DNA from: Kingdonia uniflora
Lineage: Eukaryota > Streptophyta > Magnoliopsida > Ranunculales > Circaeasteraceae
Direction of reading: 5' to 3'
Assembly: GCA_014058105.1 (NCBI GenBank)
Contig: JACGCM010001752.1
Coordinates: 434,001-498,000 of the forward strand
Length of the DNA: 64,000 nucleotides
This document shows positions 23,301-33,719 of the stretch, in pieces (within the stretch, counting starts at the first letter, position 1; each line of letters starts with the position of its first letter). A program made the translations under genes and the position numbers. The notes beneath the pieces are model-generated. The model did no database searches, was not told the origin of the DNA, and was given only the letters and a program-made list of their open reading frames with translations.

Positions 23301-26300
23301 GGGGGTCTAAGATTCCTGGCAAAATATATGTCTTTGCCTTGATCACCGCCCTTGCTAAATTTTCTGCGGGTATTCTTATTGGCAAGGTAGTGGTTTTGAG
23401 GTTCTGCTCTTTTCATTAGCTCAGGTGGGGTAACCTAAGTTATGCCGAGCTCTGTTCATGTTATTAGAAGGATGGTCAAGACTCAGTATCTCTATGACCG
23501 GCAAGATCCAATCAAACTTGTTACCCTCTAAACTGTTTTATGCACATTTGAATGGAAAGAGATAACAGGTTTTTCAGAGGCATTGAGAGAAGATTGCCGT
23601 ACCCAAGGAATACTCTTTGACGTCAAAGCCTTAATTGGCGTAAGATGGCTGGAGAATGTAGTGTTTAATGGTTGAACAGTGGAATAATCTTTAGTGACTC
23701 TTTTTTTTACAATTGAATGTGTGCTAGTCACATGACCTCATTTGACGACGTCAGTTAGTTAGGGATGGAGGAGTGAGTCTTTGTGGATTTTTTTTTTTTA
23801 ACCATTGAAGGTGAGAAGAACATCTCCAACAACGGTTTAGTTTGGGTATAATATCACCAAAAATGTTGGAACAATAGCAGATCCACAGGTAATGAGTATA
23901 GAAATCGTCAGCGTGGTATATATTTTCACAACTAGGTATACGTTTTAGCAACACATGATAAAGACTAGCACACGACAAAGACTTGGCTCCACGGCTGTGT
24001 AGCCCTGCATATATTTGTACGGGGAAATCTTTGCTATGCACAATGCTATCACTTGTGACAGCCATATTGGGTCTAATACACATTATTACTCACTTTTCTC
24101 CAGTTTTATTAAAATCAACACCCCATTGTCCCATGGCTTCCTACAAATCTATCTCATTCCCCCCCCCCCCTAACCTACTTCTCATAATGAAGAATCTTAA
24201 ACTTATTAGGTTAGTGTTAGAAGTCAAAAATGTCGGCCGAGGTCGAAATGTTGGCAACCGAGGTGAAAATGTTGACAAAGAAGTACTACCACTTTTGGGG
24301 TGCTCCAATTGATGGTATTCAAACTACAAATTATTCAAGGGTTTTTAGTGTTTATCCCCGACTATTTGGGGTAAAACCGGGGTTGCCCCCGAGGTTTGCA
24401 ATATATTGAACTTTACACCCCAAAACTTGTCTGACAAGGTTTAACTCGAGTTGACTATTCTTTTTAATGTGGCCTAATTACTCTACCCTCCAAAATCACC
24501 TTTCACTTCAGACAAATGCTGCACACTTGCAAGGGTAAAGTAAACAAGATATATAAGAGAGTACAAGTTACGCGTTTTGGGGGTTAAAATTCAATATTGC
24601 AAACCTGGGGGCGGGGTCAATTAAGAAATCAGAGACACAATTAACATGCATACATAACACAAGATTTACCGGAGGTTCACCCTAAGACTACTCCTCACCA
24701 CCAAGCAAGAAATCCACTATGTATTCAAGTTAAATTACAAGCACTCAAGAGATTCCAAGCACATGGAAATCCGTGCCCTTATAATTAACCTCACATAGAT
24801 TTACAAGGGATAAAGAAATTAGAGATTCATCAAGAACTTGAAAATTGCCTCAACAAAGATTATGCTGCATGCCTTCTTCTTGAGACCCTTAAATCTTTAC
24901 TCTTCCTTGATTTTTCATCTTAGCAAACAAGAGGTCATTCCCCTCTCACCGTCAAATCCTCAAAAGAAACCCTTCACCTTCTTCCTTGTAAAGACCAACC
25001 CTTTGCAAGGTCTACCACAAACACAGAGGCTACATCTCTTTTAGATTTCAAATTTCAGATTGGGTTTCTATAAACCTCATAGGTTTCTTTTATAACCAAA
25101 GAGACCTAAAACCTTTTCCTACATGAACTAGTAGTTTCCCATACCTGTCCTACCTGAAGTAGAAGTAATCCAAAAACAAGAATACACCCCAAAGGTCAAA
25201 AAAATCCAAAAGACGGCCTTACTTCGAGTGCAACTCAAACACAAATTTGGTGCTCGAATCCGCCTCGAGTTCCGCACCAGCAGACTGAACTGATTTTAAC
25301 TTCTAATCCAACAGTCTAATCGAAAATCTGTCTGACTCCGCATCAGCGATACCTACAATTTTCGTTCTTTTGACTTTTTGCATCAGACATACGCCTTAAT
25401 CACCATAATCAGATCTTTCTGTTTTTGTACTTTGTTTTATTCCGTTTTGAGCCGTAAAGACTAACAATAGTGGGGGGTGAACAATAAAAAAACCAAATAA
25501 TCAATTTTATACCTCTTTCATCTCGGGAGCTTTCGGTTTGTTTATATAATAGTTTTCCCGTGGATTACAAACAATCAAGGCATCTGAAAATTTTGAAATG
25601 GAATACAAATAAAGGAAAATGAGTGGCTAATGGCAAAGAACCCTTTTTGTTAGATGTAGACGATAGAGGCAAGCGACAATGACGATATCGCTAAAGCTCG
25701 GTCGGTATGAGAAGATTCAGACATGGTTAGGAACCAAATTATCAACAGCATCTACGATCTGGTTCCTATACAATTTTCCAAGTATTAGTTTCATGATCAA
25801 AGTAGTCAGACCACAATTAAGGCTATTGTCGCTGAGCTATACCATAGGAAGTATGAATAACAAAACTGCGGTAAGGGAACGGGCTTGGCAGAATCAATGG
25901 GGAAATACCCTATCGAGCTTGACTCTAGTCCGACTTTGTAAAGTTACCTGAGAGGTGTAGAGTAGGTTGGAGCTGCCCTATGTAGCACAAGGTAAATACA
26001 ACTATTTCGAATGTCATTTTACTTGTCCTGTATGTTGGATCTGATTGTTCTTTAGTTTGAGTTGGGTATGTGACTTTACGTCCCCAACTAAAGGGTTGTT
26101 GCCTGTTGGAGATGCTTTATTATGAACTTAAAAGTTATGGTTATCTAAACAGAACTTTTAATCCAGAAATGTTTTCTTTATAAGGGATGTAAGACGGTAA
26201 TAGAGTGAAATGAGTTGGCAAACACTGTTAGTTGTTTCTGTACATAATTCCTACGGCTTATTTTTGTTTTTGCATATGCCCCAAGTATACTTTGGACCCT

Positions 26301-28035
26301 CCCAGTAAGAATGGAAGCAAGAAGGTGGCTATGGTGGTGTTTATGAAAGAAATGAGATGTTGACAAGGGATTTCCTAGAAATACATATGTACAAATAGGA
26401 TAAGCCACACTGTCCTTTGAAAAGGATGGACATTCTGGGAAGGAGAGAGGAAGTCTTTGACCTAGTATTGTCTGCTGAGGAATTTGATTCCAGCACCTCT
26501 TGGTTATGCAAGCACTATCCCTGCCAACATAGCAAGCCTGCGGTCTCTAGAGGTATTCTCTAAGTCAAAGGAAATCAGTTAAAATGTGGAGATGAGATAG
26601 AGTCAATTTTTGGGTTTATATGTGGTGCGCATTAGCTAAGATGTGTAGATGAGATAGAGTCTAGTTATGGGAAGGTATGTGGTGTTAGTGCTTTGGTTTT
26701 AAAAAACTAACGTGTAATTTAGTCCTCCTTTCAGTGAGAAGGTAGGGCAACTAATGTGTTCATTGTTTAGGGTGGGAATAATCTCTCCCATGACCTTATT
26801 GTTGGAGTCTTAATAACTGGAATTTAGTCTGGAGATGTGTTCTTGATAATGTTAATACCACAATGGACAAAATGGCGTGGTATTGATGTAAGACGGTGTG
26901 GGAATAATTTCTTTTTCTTAAAAGACCCTCCAGACAAGATTCTTGTGAACTTGCTCAATACTGTTATGGGTTATCTTTCCTTGTGTTACTTACAAAAAAA
27001 AGTTATATTTTCCTGTGTGTAAAGCAAATTCTAAGGCGATGCACATTTCAACACTATGAAAAGCTAGAGAACTATGATGTTTTAAGAATCGCAAACCATC
27101 GATTTTGGAAGAGATGTCTGAGATCTCGTGTTGTTGGCTGGGGTTGTGATTTTTTTTTGAAGGTCATATTCTGTGGCATGGCCTCCATTTGCTCTTTAAA
27201 TTGAGGTGGCAGAAAGGAGTGATTGTTGTTGAATTGGTCACAGAGCCTGTTTTATTATGAATCTGAAAGGACTCTTCTGCACTTTAGTAATCTGTACAAA
27301 GAAGTTAAGAGGGATTCTTTGATGAGGTAGGTAATGTTGAGTATTAAAGTAAAGTAAGAACTCGGTTAGAGTTTTGGGTGTTGTTTATGGGAATGTTCTT
27401 TGTTTTTCTGTTCTGTTTGTTTTTCTCTCTTTACTGTTCCCCTTTGTCAACTCTACTTCGAAGTGATATTTAACATTAATTACACCGCAAAAATAATAAA
27501 AAATGTAGAAAGTGAATCAGATAGCATAGCTAGATCACAACTTATATTCTTGGTGTTATTTCCCACTGTCTTGGAATTGATTGGCGATTTAGGCATTTGC
27601 TACTTTTTAGTTTTTAGTGGTGTAAGAAGATAAAATTGCAGTGGAAAATGCAATTCTGCTGAATAGCAATCTAATATCTGTAACATAGGGAAGTACAGTA
27701 CAGCTTTACCAGAAAAAAAGAAAAAAGAAAAAAGAAAAATAAGAGTAGAATGGTTGAAATCACAGGTTTTGGTGGTTGCTGCATTTTACAACCACATATA
27801 GTTTTGGTAATTAAATCGTGTCTTGATTTCTAATATATTTTCCATCTTTTTTCTAACTTAGGCTATTCCCATTCCACAGGAATTCGACTCATCATATGGT
27901 CCAGCCTGGCACTGTATCGTTGGGACAAGTTTTGGTTCGTATGTGACACATTCTCTGGGAGGTTTTGTATACTTCTCAATTGACAAGGTCTACGTCCTTC
28001 TTTTCAAGACTTCTGTTGAACCTTTGGATAAATGA
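20347..28035 (+). CDS. Dynein light chain (LC8/DYNLL family), two exons
   Basis: Exons 20347-20577 and 27880-28035 join to 128 codons. The donor is CAAAAAG|GTAAAC and the acceptor is ATTCCACAG|GAATTC. The N-terminal part, about residues 1-35, is a charged plant-specific extension ([20 protein letters not shown]). The LC8 fold follows: [34 protein letters not shown], then [20 protein letters not shown] and a C-terminal [18 protein letters not shown]8 proteins are dimeric hub proteins that bind short linear motifs in partners. Flowering plants have no dynein heavy chain, so here it most likely works in dynein-independent complexes (family knowledge). Both exons are free of stops and the splice sites are canonical. 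The 7.3-kb intron is swollen by LINE, MITE and LTR fragments. Confidence 0.93.
21880..23800 (+). mobile_element. LINE-derived remnant with a ~700-bp tandem duplication
   Basis: 22445-22520 reads [17 protein letters not shown], close to the zinc-binding (zf-RVT) segment near the C-terminus of plant LINE ORF2, where the family has C..C......DHLLLHC. 21930-22080 may be the preceding connection region. The segment from about 22165 to 22915 recurs at about 23098-23800 as a direct copy (shared ctgtacctatg, catcaagcttc, gaccggcaagatc, agtcacatgacctca). Every frame is broken. Confidence 0.55.
24373..24618. mobile_element. Small inverted-repeat element (MITE-like)
   Basis: The left end (cccccgaggtttgcaatat...aaaac) is repeated in inverse at the right end (gttttgggggttaaaattcaatattgcaaacctgggg) for about 45 bases. 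No clear TSD was found, so the family is undetermined; the ~245-bp size and long TIRs fit a Mutator- or hAT-type MITE. Confidence 0.55.
24640..25470 (-). repeat. LTR-like sequence, probable solo or partial copia LTR
   Basis: The left end carries the copia U5-style phrase read on the minus strand (gtgaacctccggtaaatc, then tgtgttatgtatgc). The middle is AT-rich with Phe/Leu-rich frames, the right end has an aactaac-type border. I could not find a TSD, so limits and class are provisional. Confidence 0.35.
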
Positions 28036-28791
28036 TAAAATGTCGTTACAAATTTGTTTCTACGGATGCTTCTGGTGTGCGAGCTTATAGATAGGTTAGC
28101 TAAAATGTTCATTTCTAAAATTTCTGAAACAACTTTGTGGTTGAAAATGTAGAAGATATGCTTGAAAGAGTATGACTTACATTTTATTATCTGGTTCCCA
28201 TGTATAAGCCTTGTTCTATTAGTCTGTATCATTTCTTTTTTTTGTTGTCTGTGAAAGCTGGAATCTAAGTATAATTAAATGGTGCAGTTTATATGTAATG
28301 TAAATGTTGAATCCATGAACAGTGCTAGAAAGATCTCTCTACTCTGATTCTGGATATCTCCCAGAGTTAAATTTGGGTTTAGTGTGAGAGGCTAGAGATA
28401 TCCTTAATTTTGTACCGTAAATCCAATATATAAAAGAAAGCTACAAACAGTGGCCAAAACTGAGTCCAAATCAAAAGACCTCTGTTTTAATTTCCAGGTG
28501 ATTTTCAATCGAATTCAAGATTAGGGGATCTTCAAACAAACACGATACTCTAGAACAAGCAATTAATTTGATTAAACTCGTTCAATCCAAGGGACAAGGC
28601 TTTTAAAAGTTGCTTAGTATCAATTATCTAACACTGGCGGTATTGTTTTATCGGCCTGTCGAATCCACTGCCTTTTACTTCAAATTTGTTTGTGCTGAGA
28701 TTGCAAAAACTGTATTCAAAGAGAAATCATTTCTCTAAAACAAGTAGGTTGGCGGCCAACTGCAAGGAACCATTAACTTGACCAACACTAA
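28036..28791. other. 3' flank of dynein light chain gene; tract shared with 40262-40640
   Basis: 28036-28320 is probably the 3' UTR. 28330-28620 matches 40275-40510 (shared agtgtgagaggctagag, cagtggccaaa, tctagaacaagca), the only trace of a local duplication between the two gene neighbourhoods. Confidence 0.6.
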
Positions 28792-29153
28792 GAGCATCTC
28801 CAACAGAGTGGTATGCTGTTAAGGTTTTCTCATACTCTTGCAAAAACCCTTTCCAACAGAAGTATGGGGTTCAGCATACTCACCCCCATACCCCTCCAAA
28901 GTATGTGAATCCGGAACTTAGAGAGTAGTATGCGCATTTTTTTCTTTTTCTTTCTTTTCTCTCTCTAATAAAATAATATTGTGGGTCCCAATTTTTAATA
29001 AAAATTTTCTCTCTCATAAAATAACATTGTGGGTCCCAATTTTAATATATAAAAAATGAATTTTGAGATAAATCTGTTGGAGCAAAGTGGTATGCTATTC
29101 CGGATACTAGTATCCAAAACCGGAATATCATACTATCTCTGTTGGAAATGCTT
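28792..29153. mobile_element. MITE, PIF/Harbinger-like, TSD TAA
   Basis: Ends GAGCATCTCCAACAG and, inverted, AAGCATTTCCAACAG, with TAA at 28789-28791 and 29154-29156. It is 362 bp with several inner inverted repeats (ggtatgct/agcatacc; ccaacag/ctgttgg) and a duplicated ttttctctctcataaaat segment. It sits 165 bp upstream of the GDSL pseudogene. Confidence 0.8.
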
Positions 29154-29518
29154 TAACCACTGAGAATTTACTAAAGATCTTTCGCTGCTGTTGAGAAAAT
29201 CTGCTACCAAAATCAAAACTTGAAGAACTAGGCATGACTTAAGCACACTATCACACTATAAAATCTGATTAAATTTAGCCACTCTTAACACCATCTGGTT
29301 CTGACGGCAAAGGGCATATTGTTTATCACAGTGCTTATGCTCATCGTGGTAGGTGTTTTTTCTTCGGCCTCCCCTGTAGTCACATTTATCTTTGGGGACT
29401 CCTTGGCAGAAGTCGGAAACAACAATTTTCTATCATATTCTCTAGCAAAATCGAACTTCCCTTGGTATGGTGTTGATTATACTAGAGGACAGCCTACGGG
29501 AAGATTCACTAATGGGAG

Positions 29519-30082
29519 TGTTAGGTTACGGCTCAAAAATAGGGGAAGTCGTTCGAGCGAGTAATGAAGTCGTTCAAACGAGCCTTGAGTCGTTCGAGCG
29601 AAAAACGTTTTGTTTGTTTTGTTTTAAGTTCGTTCTGAAGGGGATTTATTCCAAAGCGATAGTTTATCTCGTGATGCGTATTTCGGAAATGACCTAATGG
29701 AAAGTCTATAAATATAGAATGTAAGTTAAAGGTCTCTATATAAGGAGAAAAAGTTATAGAGAGAAAATAGAGAAATATAGGGTTTTGCTCTGGATTTCTT
29801 GGGTTTTCTTTCTAGGGTTTATTGTTTGAGATTATCTGTAAGGGTAGAGGTGAAGTTGAGTGATCTCTATAACTTCTTGTAACCCTAAGTAATAATATAT
29901 TCGTCGTGCTTGTCGGGGGTGGTTTTGATCATTTGCAGTTTCCACCTAATTTAAACCTTGTGTATGTGGTTTTATTGCTTTGGATTGAATTCTCAGTTGT
30001 TAGCTGTTAGAGTAAGATCTTAAGTTCTTGCTAAATCGTATTATGCTTCCGCGTTGCGATTTGCCCCCTCGGTTTCCCAATA
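29519..30082 (+). repeat. 5' LTR of the gag-only copia element
   Basis: Starts TGTTAGGTTACGG. It has TTCGAGC/TTCGAAC-type repeats at 29545-29600 and a TATA box (tatataagg) near 29737, and ends CCCAATA. Confidence 0.9.
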
Positions 30083-30123
30083 ATTGGTGTCAACGCGAGG
30101 TTTGGGGCAAGTAGAGAAGCAAG

Positions 30124-31509
30124 ATGAGAAGATCTAAGTGCTCTAACGCAATCATGTTTGATGTGGAGAAGTCTGATGGGAAGATCAATTTTAGATTGTG
30201 GCAAATACAAGTCCAAGATATATTGATTCAAGGCGGGTTACGCAAGACACTGAAAGGGAAGCCTATACCTAAAACTCTAGTTGAAGGTATAGCGGCCGAG
30301 AAAGCGGACAACGATGAAAAAAAAGACTGGGAAGATATGAATTCAAGGGCTACGAGCAGGATATGCCTTTGTCTCGCTAAGAACGTTTTGGCAAACGTAG
30401 TTGGAGAGAATATCGCAAAAGGTCTTTGGGAAAAACTTGAAAGTTTGTACCAAATGAAGAGTCTTTCGAATCACTTATACCTCAAGGAACGGCTTCATAC
30501 GCTTTGGATAGATGAGAGTACGAGCGTTGGTGATCACCTAGGTTCTTTGAACGGGATCGTTTCGGAATTGGAATCGATCGGAGTTAAAGTTGAGGATGAA
30601 GATAAGGCGCTTCAACTCATATGGTATCTTCCGTCTACCTTCAAGCATCTTCAACCTACATTGATGTATGTGAAGGAAACTTTCAGTTTTGAGGAGGTTA
30701 CAAGTACGCTTCTTTCCGAGGAGAGAAGGCTTAAGGGTAATGAATCATTTGTGAAAAACTCTACGATGGGGGTTAGTGGAAAGATAAACTTTAATAGGTT
30801 CAGAAAAGGAACTTGTTGGAGCTGTGGTCAATCGGGTCATTATAGATCGGATTGCAAAGCTGGGAAAGGTAATGGAGCAAGTTCGGCAAAGGGCTCCAAA
30901 AGTGACACTAACAAACTTACGACGGTTACTAGTAACGATAGTGACGAGGCGCTTCTCGTGGTGGCTGCTGATGGTTCTCGCCACGATAGAGGATGGGTGT
31001 TTGATAGTGGGGCTACAATGCATGTATACGCACACAAGGCATGGTTCGGTAAATATGCAAGGTGTGAGGGTAGCAAGTTTGTATTGATGAGCGATGGCTC
31101 TCGAAGGCCGATTTCGGGAGTGGGTGATATTCGCGCGGGGATGTTCGATGGATGCATCGTAGTTCTTCATGATGTTCAACATGTGACGAGTATGACTCAT
31201 AATCTAATTTCACTTTCCAAGTTAGATAATGAGGGTTACAATTACTTCGGGCAAGGTGGAGTAAAAAAAGTTTATCGGAAGTCTTCTTTGATCGTGAAGG
31301 AAGTTCTAAGTGGGAACTTGTATGTAGTGGTTGGTAAATCAGTGGGTGGAGATGTGAAGGTTGCATGTACCGATGGAGCTATGAAGATTTCTCGAAAGGG
31401 AAATTTAGTTCAAGGTGGAGCAATGACACGGTCTACAAAGAAGATCAGAAAGTGGGTTCCGATTGGTGGGGATAGGAAAAGCCTAGACTCGGGTGATTCT
31501 CTTAATTGA
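30124..31509 (+). CDS. Copia gag-protease polyprotein, uninterrupted
   Basis: 461 codons from ATG 42 bp downstream of the PBS-like site. In order: a gag capsid region (about residues 20-210, with LWEKLESLYQ and LKERLHTLW typical of the UBN2/copia gag), a zinc knuckle CWSCGQSGHYRSDC at 231-244, and an aspartic protease with the active-site DSGATMH at 294 and VQHVTSMTHNLISLSKLD. A pre-integrase-like stretch (VVLSGNLYVVVG region) is followed by about 25 unrelated basic residues and a stop. A complete copia polyprotein would be roughly three times as long. The frame has no stop despite LTRs that have visibly diverged, which suggests selection through packaging in trans, or chance. The protein would form the virus-like particle in the cytoplasm. 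Confidence 0.88.
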   Translation: MRRSKCSNAIMFDVEKSDGKINFRLWQIQVQDILIQGGLRKTLKGKPIPKTLVEGIAAEKADNDEKKDWEDMNSRATSRICLCLAKNVLANVVGENIAKGLWEKLESLYQMKSLSNHLYLKERLHTLWIDESTSVGDHLGSLNGIVSELESIGVKVEDEDKALQLIWYLPSTFKHLQPTLMYVKETFSFEEVTSTLLSEERRLKGNESFVKNSTMGVSGKINFNRFRKGTCWSCGQSGHYRSDCKAGKGNGASSAKGSKSDTNKLTTVTSNDSDEALLVVAADGSRHDRGWVFDSGATMHVYAHKAWFGKYARCEGSKFVLMSDGSRRPISGVGDIRAGMFDGCIVVLHDVQHVTSMTHNLISLSKLDNEGYNYFGQGGVKKVYRKSSLIVKEVLSGNLYVVVGKSVGGDVKVACTDGAMKISRKGNLVQGGAMTRSTKKIRKWVPIGGDRKSLDSGDSLN

Positions 31510-31589
31510 GAAGTTGCCCATAGGGGCAACGCGGCAAGGATACACGATGAATGCAGCAGAAGAAATGGTTTTATCACTGAGGTAGAGAT

Positions 31590-32133
31590 TGTTAGGTTAC
31601 AGCTCAAAAACAAGGGAAGTCGTTCGAACGAAAAGTTTACGTTAAAGTCGTTCGAACGAGCCTTAAGTCGTTCGAACAAAAAGCGCTCTGTTTTGTTTTA
31701 AGTTCGTTCTGGATTTATTCCAAAGCGATAGTTTATCTCGTGATGCGTACTTCAGAGATGATCTAATGAAAAGTTTATAAATATAGAGTGTAAATTAAAG
31801 GAGGGAGAAAAAGTTAGAGAGAAAAAATGGAGAAATCTAGGGTTTTGCTCTGGAGAGATTTCTTGGGTTTTCTTTCAAGGGTTTATTGCTGGGAATTATC
31901 TGTAAGGGTAGAGGTGAGGTTGAGTGATCTCTGTAACTTCTTGTAACCCTAAGTGATAATATATTCATCGTGCTTCTCGGTGGTGGTTTTGATCATTTGC
32001 GGTTTCCACCTAATTTAAACCTTGTAAATGTGGTTTTATTGCTTTGGATTGAATTCTCAGTTGTTAGAGTAAGATCTATTGCTAAATCATATTGTGCTCC
32101 GGCGTTGCGATTTGTCCCCTCGGTTTCCCAATA
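31590..32133 (+). repeat. 3' LTR of the gag-only copia element
   Basis: Starts TGTTAGGTTACAG. It carries three TCGTTCGAACGA-type palindromes (31618-31682), lacks the TATA stretch of the 5' LTR, and ends CCCAATA before GGGAG. Confidence 0.9.
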
Positions 32134-32331
32134 GGGAGAACCGTCAGGGATATTATATGTAAGCACAATCTTATTCCTATTATCGGTGCTGAATTTTATC
32201 GATTTTAGTATTTTGCATGCAGCTTCGAAACTTGGCTCATAATGATGATTTGATTCGTAAAGGGGTTAATTATGCATCTGGAGGAGCCGGGATTCTCAAT
32301 GACACCGGACTTTATTTTGTAATAATCGTAG

Positions 32332-33719
32332 TGTAGAAGATAAGTTAAGTCTTATGAACCTGTAAGTATAGCTTTCCCTTCTTAAAGTTGTAACAGCAAG
32401 ATGTTATAGAAGTAAGGTATTTCAGCAACAGTAAAACAAGTACAACGGCAATGAACAACAACAACTCAGATGTTAAACAACGGCAAGGGACAACAGCAAC
32501 TCAGTTGTAAACAGCGACAAGGGACAACCGCAACTTAGTTGTAAACAGACAGTAGTAACTTGTTGTAACAACAGTGATAAGCAACAACCGCAGGTCTGAT
32601 TAAAGTAGTGGAATACAACAGCAACAAACGGGCAGATTCTGGCAAACAACAATTATCAGAACTGGTTTATAAGAACAATAGTTATCAGAACAACGTTAGC
32701 GTTAGCAGCAGGAAGAACTGATTACAACAACACCGGCAGTTTCAGGCAAGCAGTTGGAGTTTGAGGAGGGAACTCAGTGCCTACAGCAACAGGAACAACA
32801 CCGGTAGCGCAGTTTCTACTCTGACAAATAGGAGGTATCACCGGCAGTAGCGCAGTTTGTATTCCGGGCAAACAGTAGTAGGAAGAACGGATTGTAGTTT
32901 CAGGCAGTAGCAAGAAAGAACCAACACCGGTACAGCGCCTACAACAAAAGAGAGAGAGAGAGAGAGAGAGAGAGGTTGTGATTGCTCGAGGCGTGGGTCG
33001 CACTCTCTTTAAAGAGTATTTCGACCTACCTCGGGTAAGGTGACGAAGGTCTGATCTCTTTCCAGGATACAACGAGCGTAACGTATACAGTAGCCTCAGT
33101 TATCCCGGAAGTCTGCGTAAAGATGAAGTAAGCACCCTCAGGTAACCGTACAATTGAGAGATAGAGAAGGGTTTTAACACAGAGAAGAGTTGTGTTCTCT
33201 CTTTTTTAGAAGGTGGTGAGGAGTTGTTTTTATAGAGAGAGTTTGCCCAACGGCTCTCTCTCTATTCAAACGTGTGGGACGTGTCCCTGAGAATTAGGTC
33301 TCCTCAAGAGGTGGAGAAAACAAAGTGAAGACCAAGACTAAGGAATAAACCAAGCCCAATGAACTTTTTGTTAAAAAGATTATGGAGACCCAAGCCCAAA
33401 GGACCCCCAGGCCTCCAGAGCCAATTGCCCAATCCCAATCCCAAGCCCGAGCCGGCCCGGCCTACTGGGCCGCCTGAGAGAGGTCCAAATGTGCATAGGG
33501 TATAAAATCCTCTCACACACTCACACAATTATACGCTCTCTCTATGTCACATGTTACACACGTCACATGGGTAATACATTATATGTTTAGTTCTTCTATT
33601 GTTTATAAACAATGTGGGACTAAACTTTAGGCTATAGTATAGAAGTCACATAAAATAGATGACCAAGAGGTTATGGGTTCAAGGCTCAAAAGAGGTACAA
33701 GTTTTGAAAAATTCCAACA
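32332..33719 (-). mobile_element. Large solo LTR in GDSL intron 2, TSD CGTAG
   Basis: 1388 bp running TGTAGAAG...TTCCAACA, flanked by CGTAG at 32327-32331 and 33720-33724. On the minus strand it starts TGTTGGAATTTT, has a tcccacattgtttata motif common in plant LTRs, and a TATA box (TATAAAAAC, rc of 33226-33234). It contains an AG microsatellite and 37-bp degenerate repeats built on caactcagttgtaaacag (32455-32590). No internal coding or second LTR was seen. Confidence 0.85.
32946..32974. repeat. AG microsatellite
   Basis: About 14 AG dinucleotides inside the solo LTR. Confidence 0.9.

Larger units (their letters stand above)
20578..27879 (+). other. 7.3-kb intron of the dynein light chain gene
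   Basis: Contains a LINE-like tandem duplication (21880-23800), a small inverted-repeat element (24373-24618), an LTR-like stretch (24640-25470) and an A-rich run at 27713-27740. I recognise nothing in 25500-27700. Short open frames here are not conserved protein. Confidence 0.8.
29519..32133 (+). mobile_element. gag-protease-only copia element (TR-GAG type), TSD GGGAG
   Basis: LTRs lie at 29519-30082 (564 bp) and 31590-32133 (544 bp). GGGAG is duplicated at 29514-29518 and 32134-32138. A PBS-like TGGTGTCAACGCGAGG follows the 5' LTR at 30085. The only protein is a 461-codon gag-protease frame; integrase, reverse transcriptase and RNase H are absent. Removing the element and one TSD copy restores the GDSL frame (TNG|RTV). 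The LTRs differ by several short indels, including loss of a stretch containing the TATA box (tctctatataa, 29733-29743) from the 3' LTR. Confidence 0.93.

Noticed and set aside
24160..24172. Poly-C run
   Set aside because: Simple sequence with no further structure.
30745..31366. Long minus-strand frames opposite gag
   Set aside because: Shadows of the real gag-protease frame on the plus strand.
32455..32590. Regularly spaced short repeats that could suggest a CRISPR-like array
   Set aside because: Degenerate 37-base tandem repeats without unique spacers inside a plant solo LTR.
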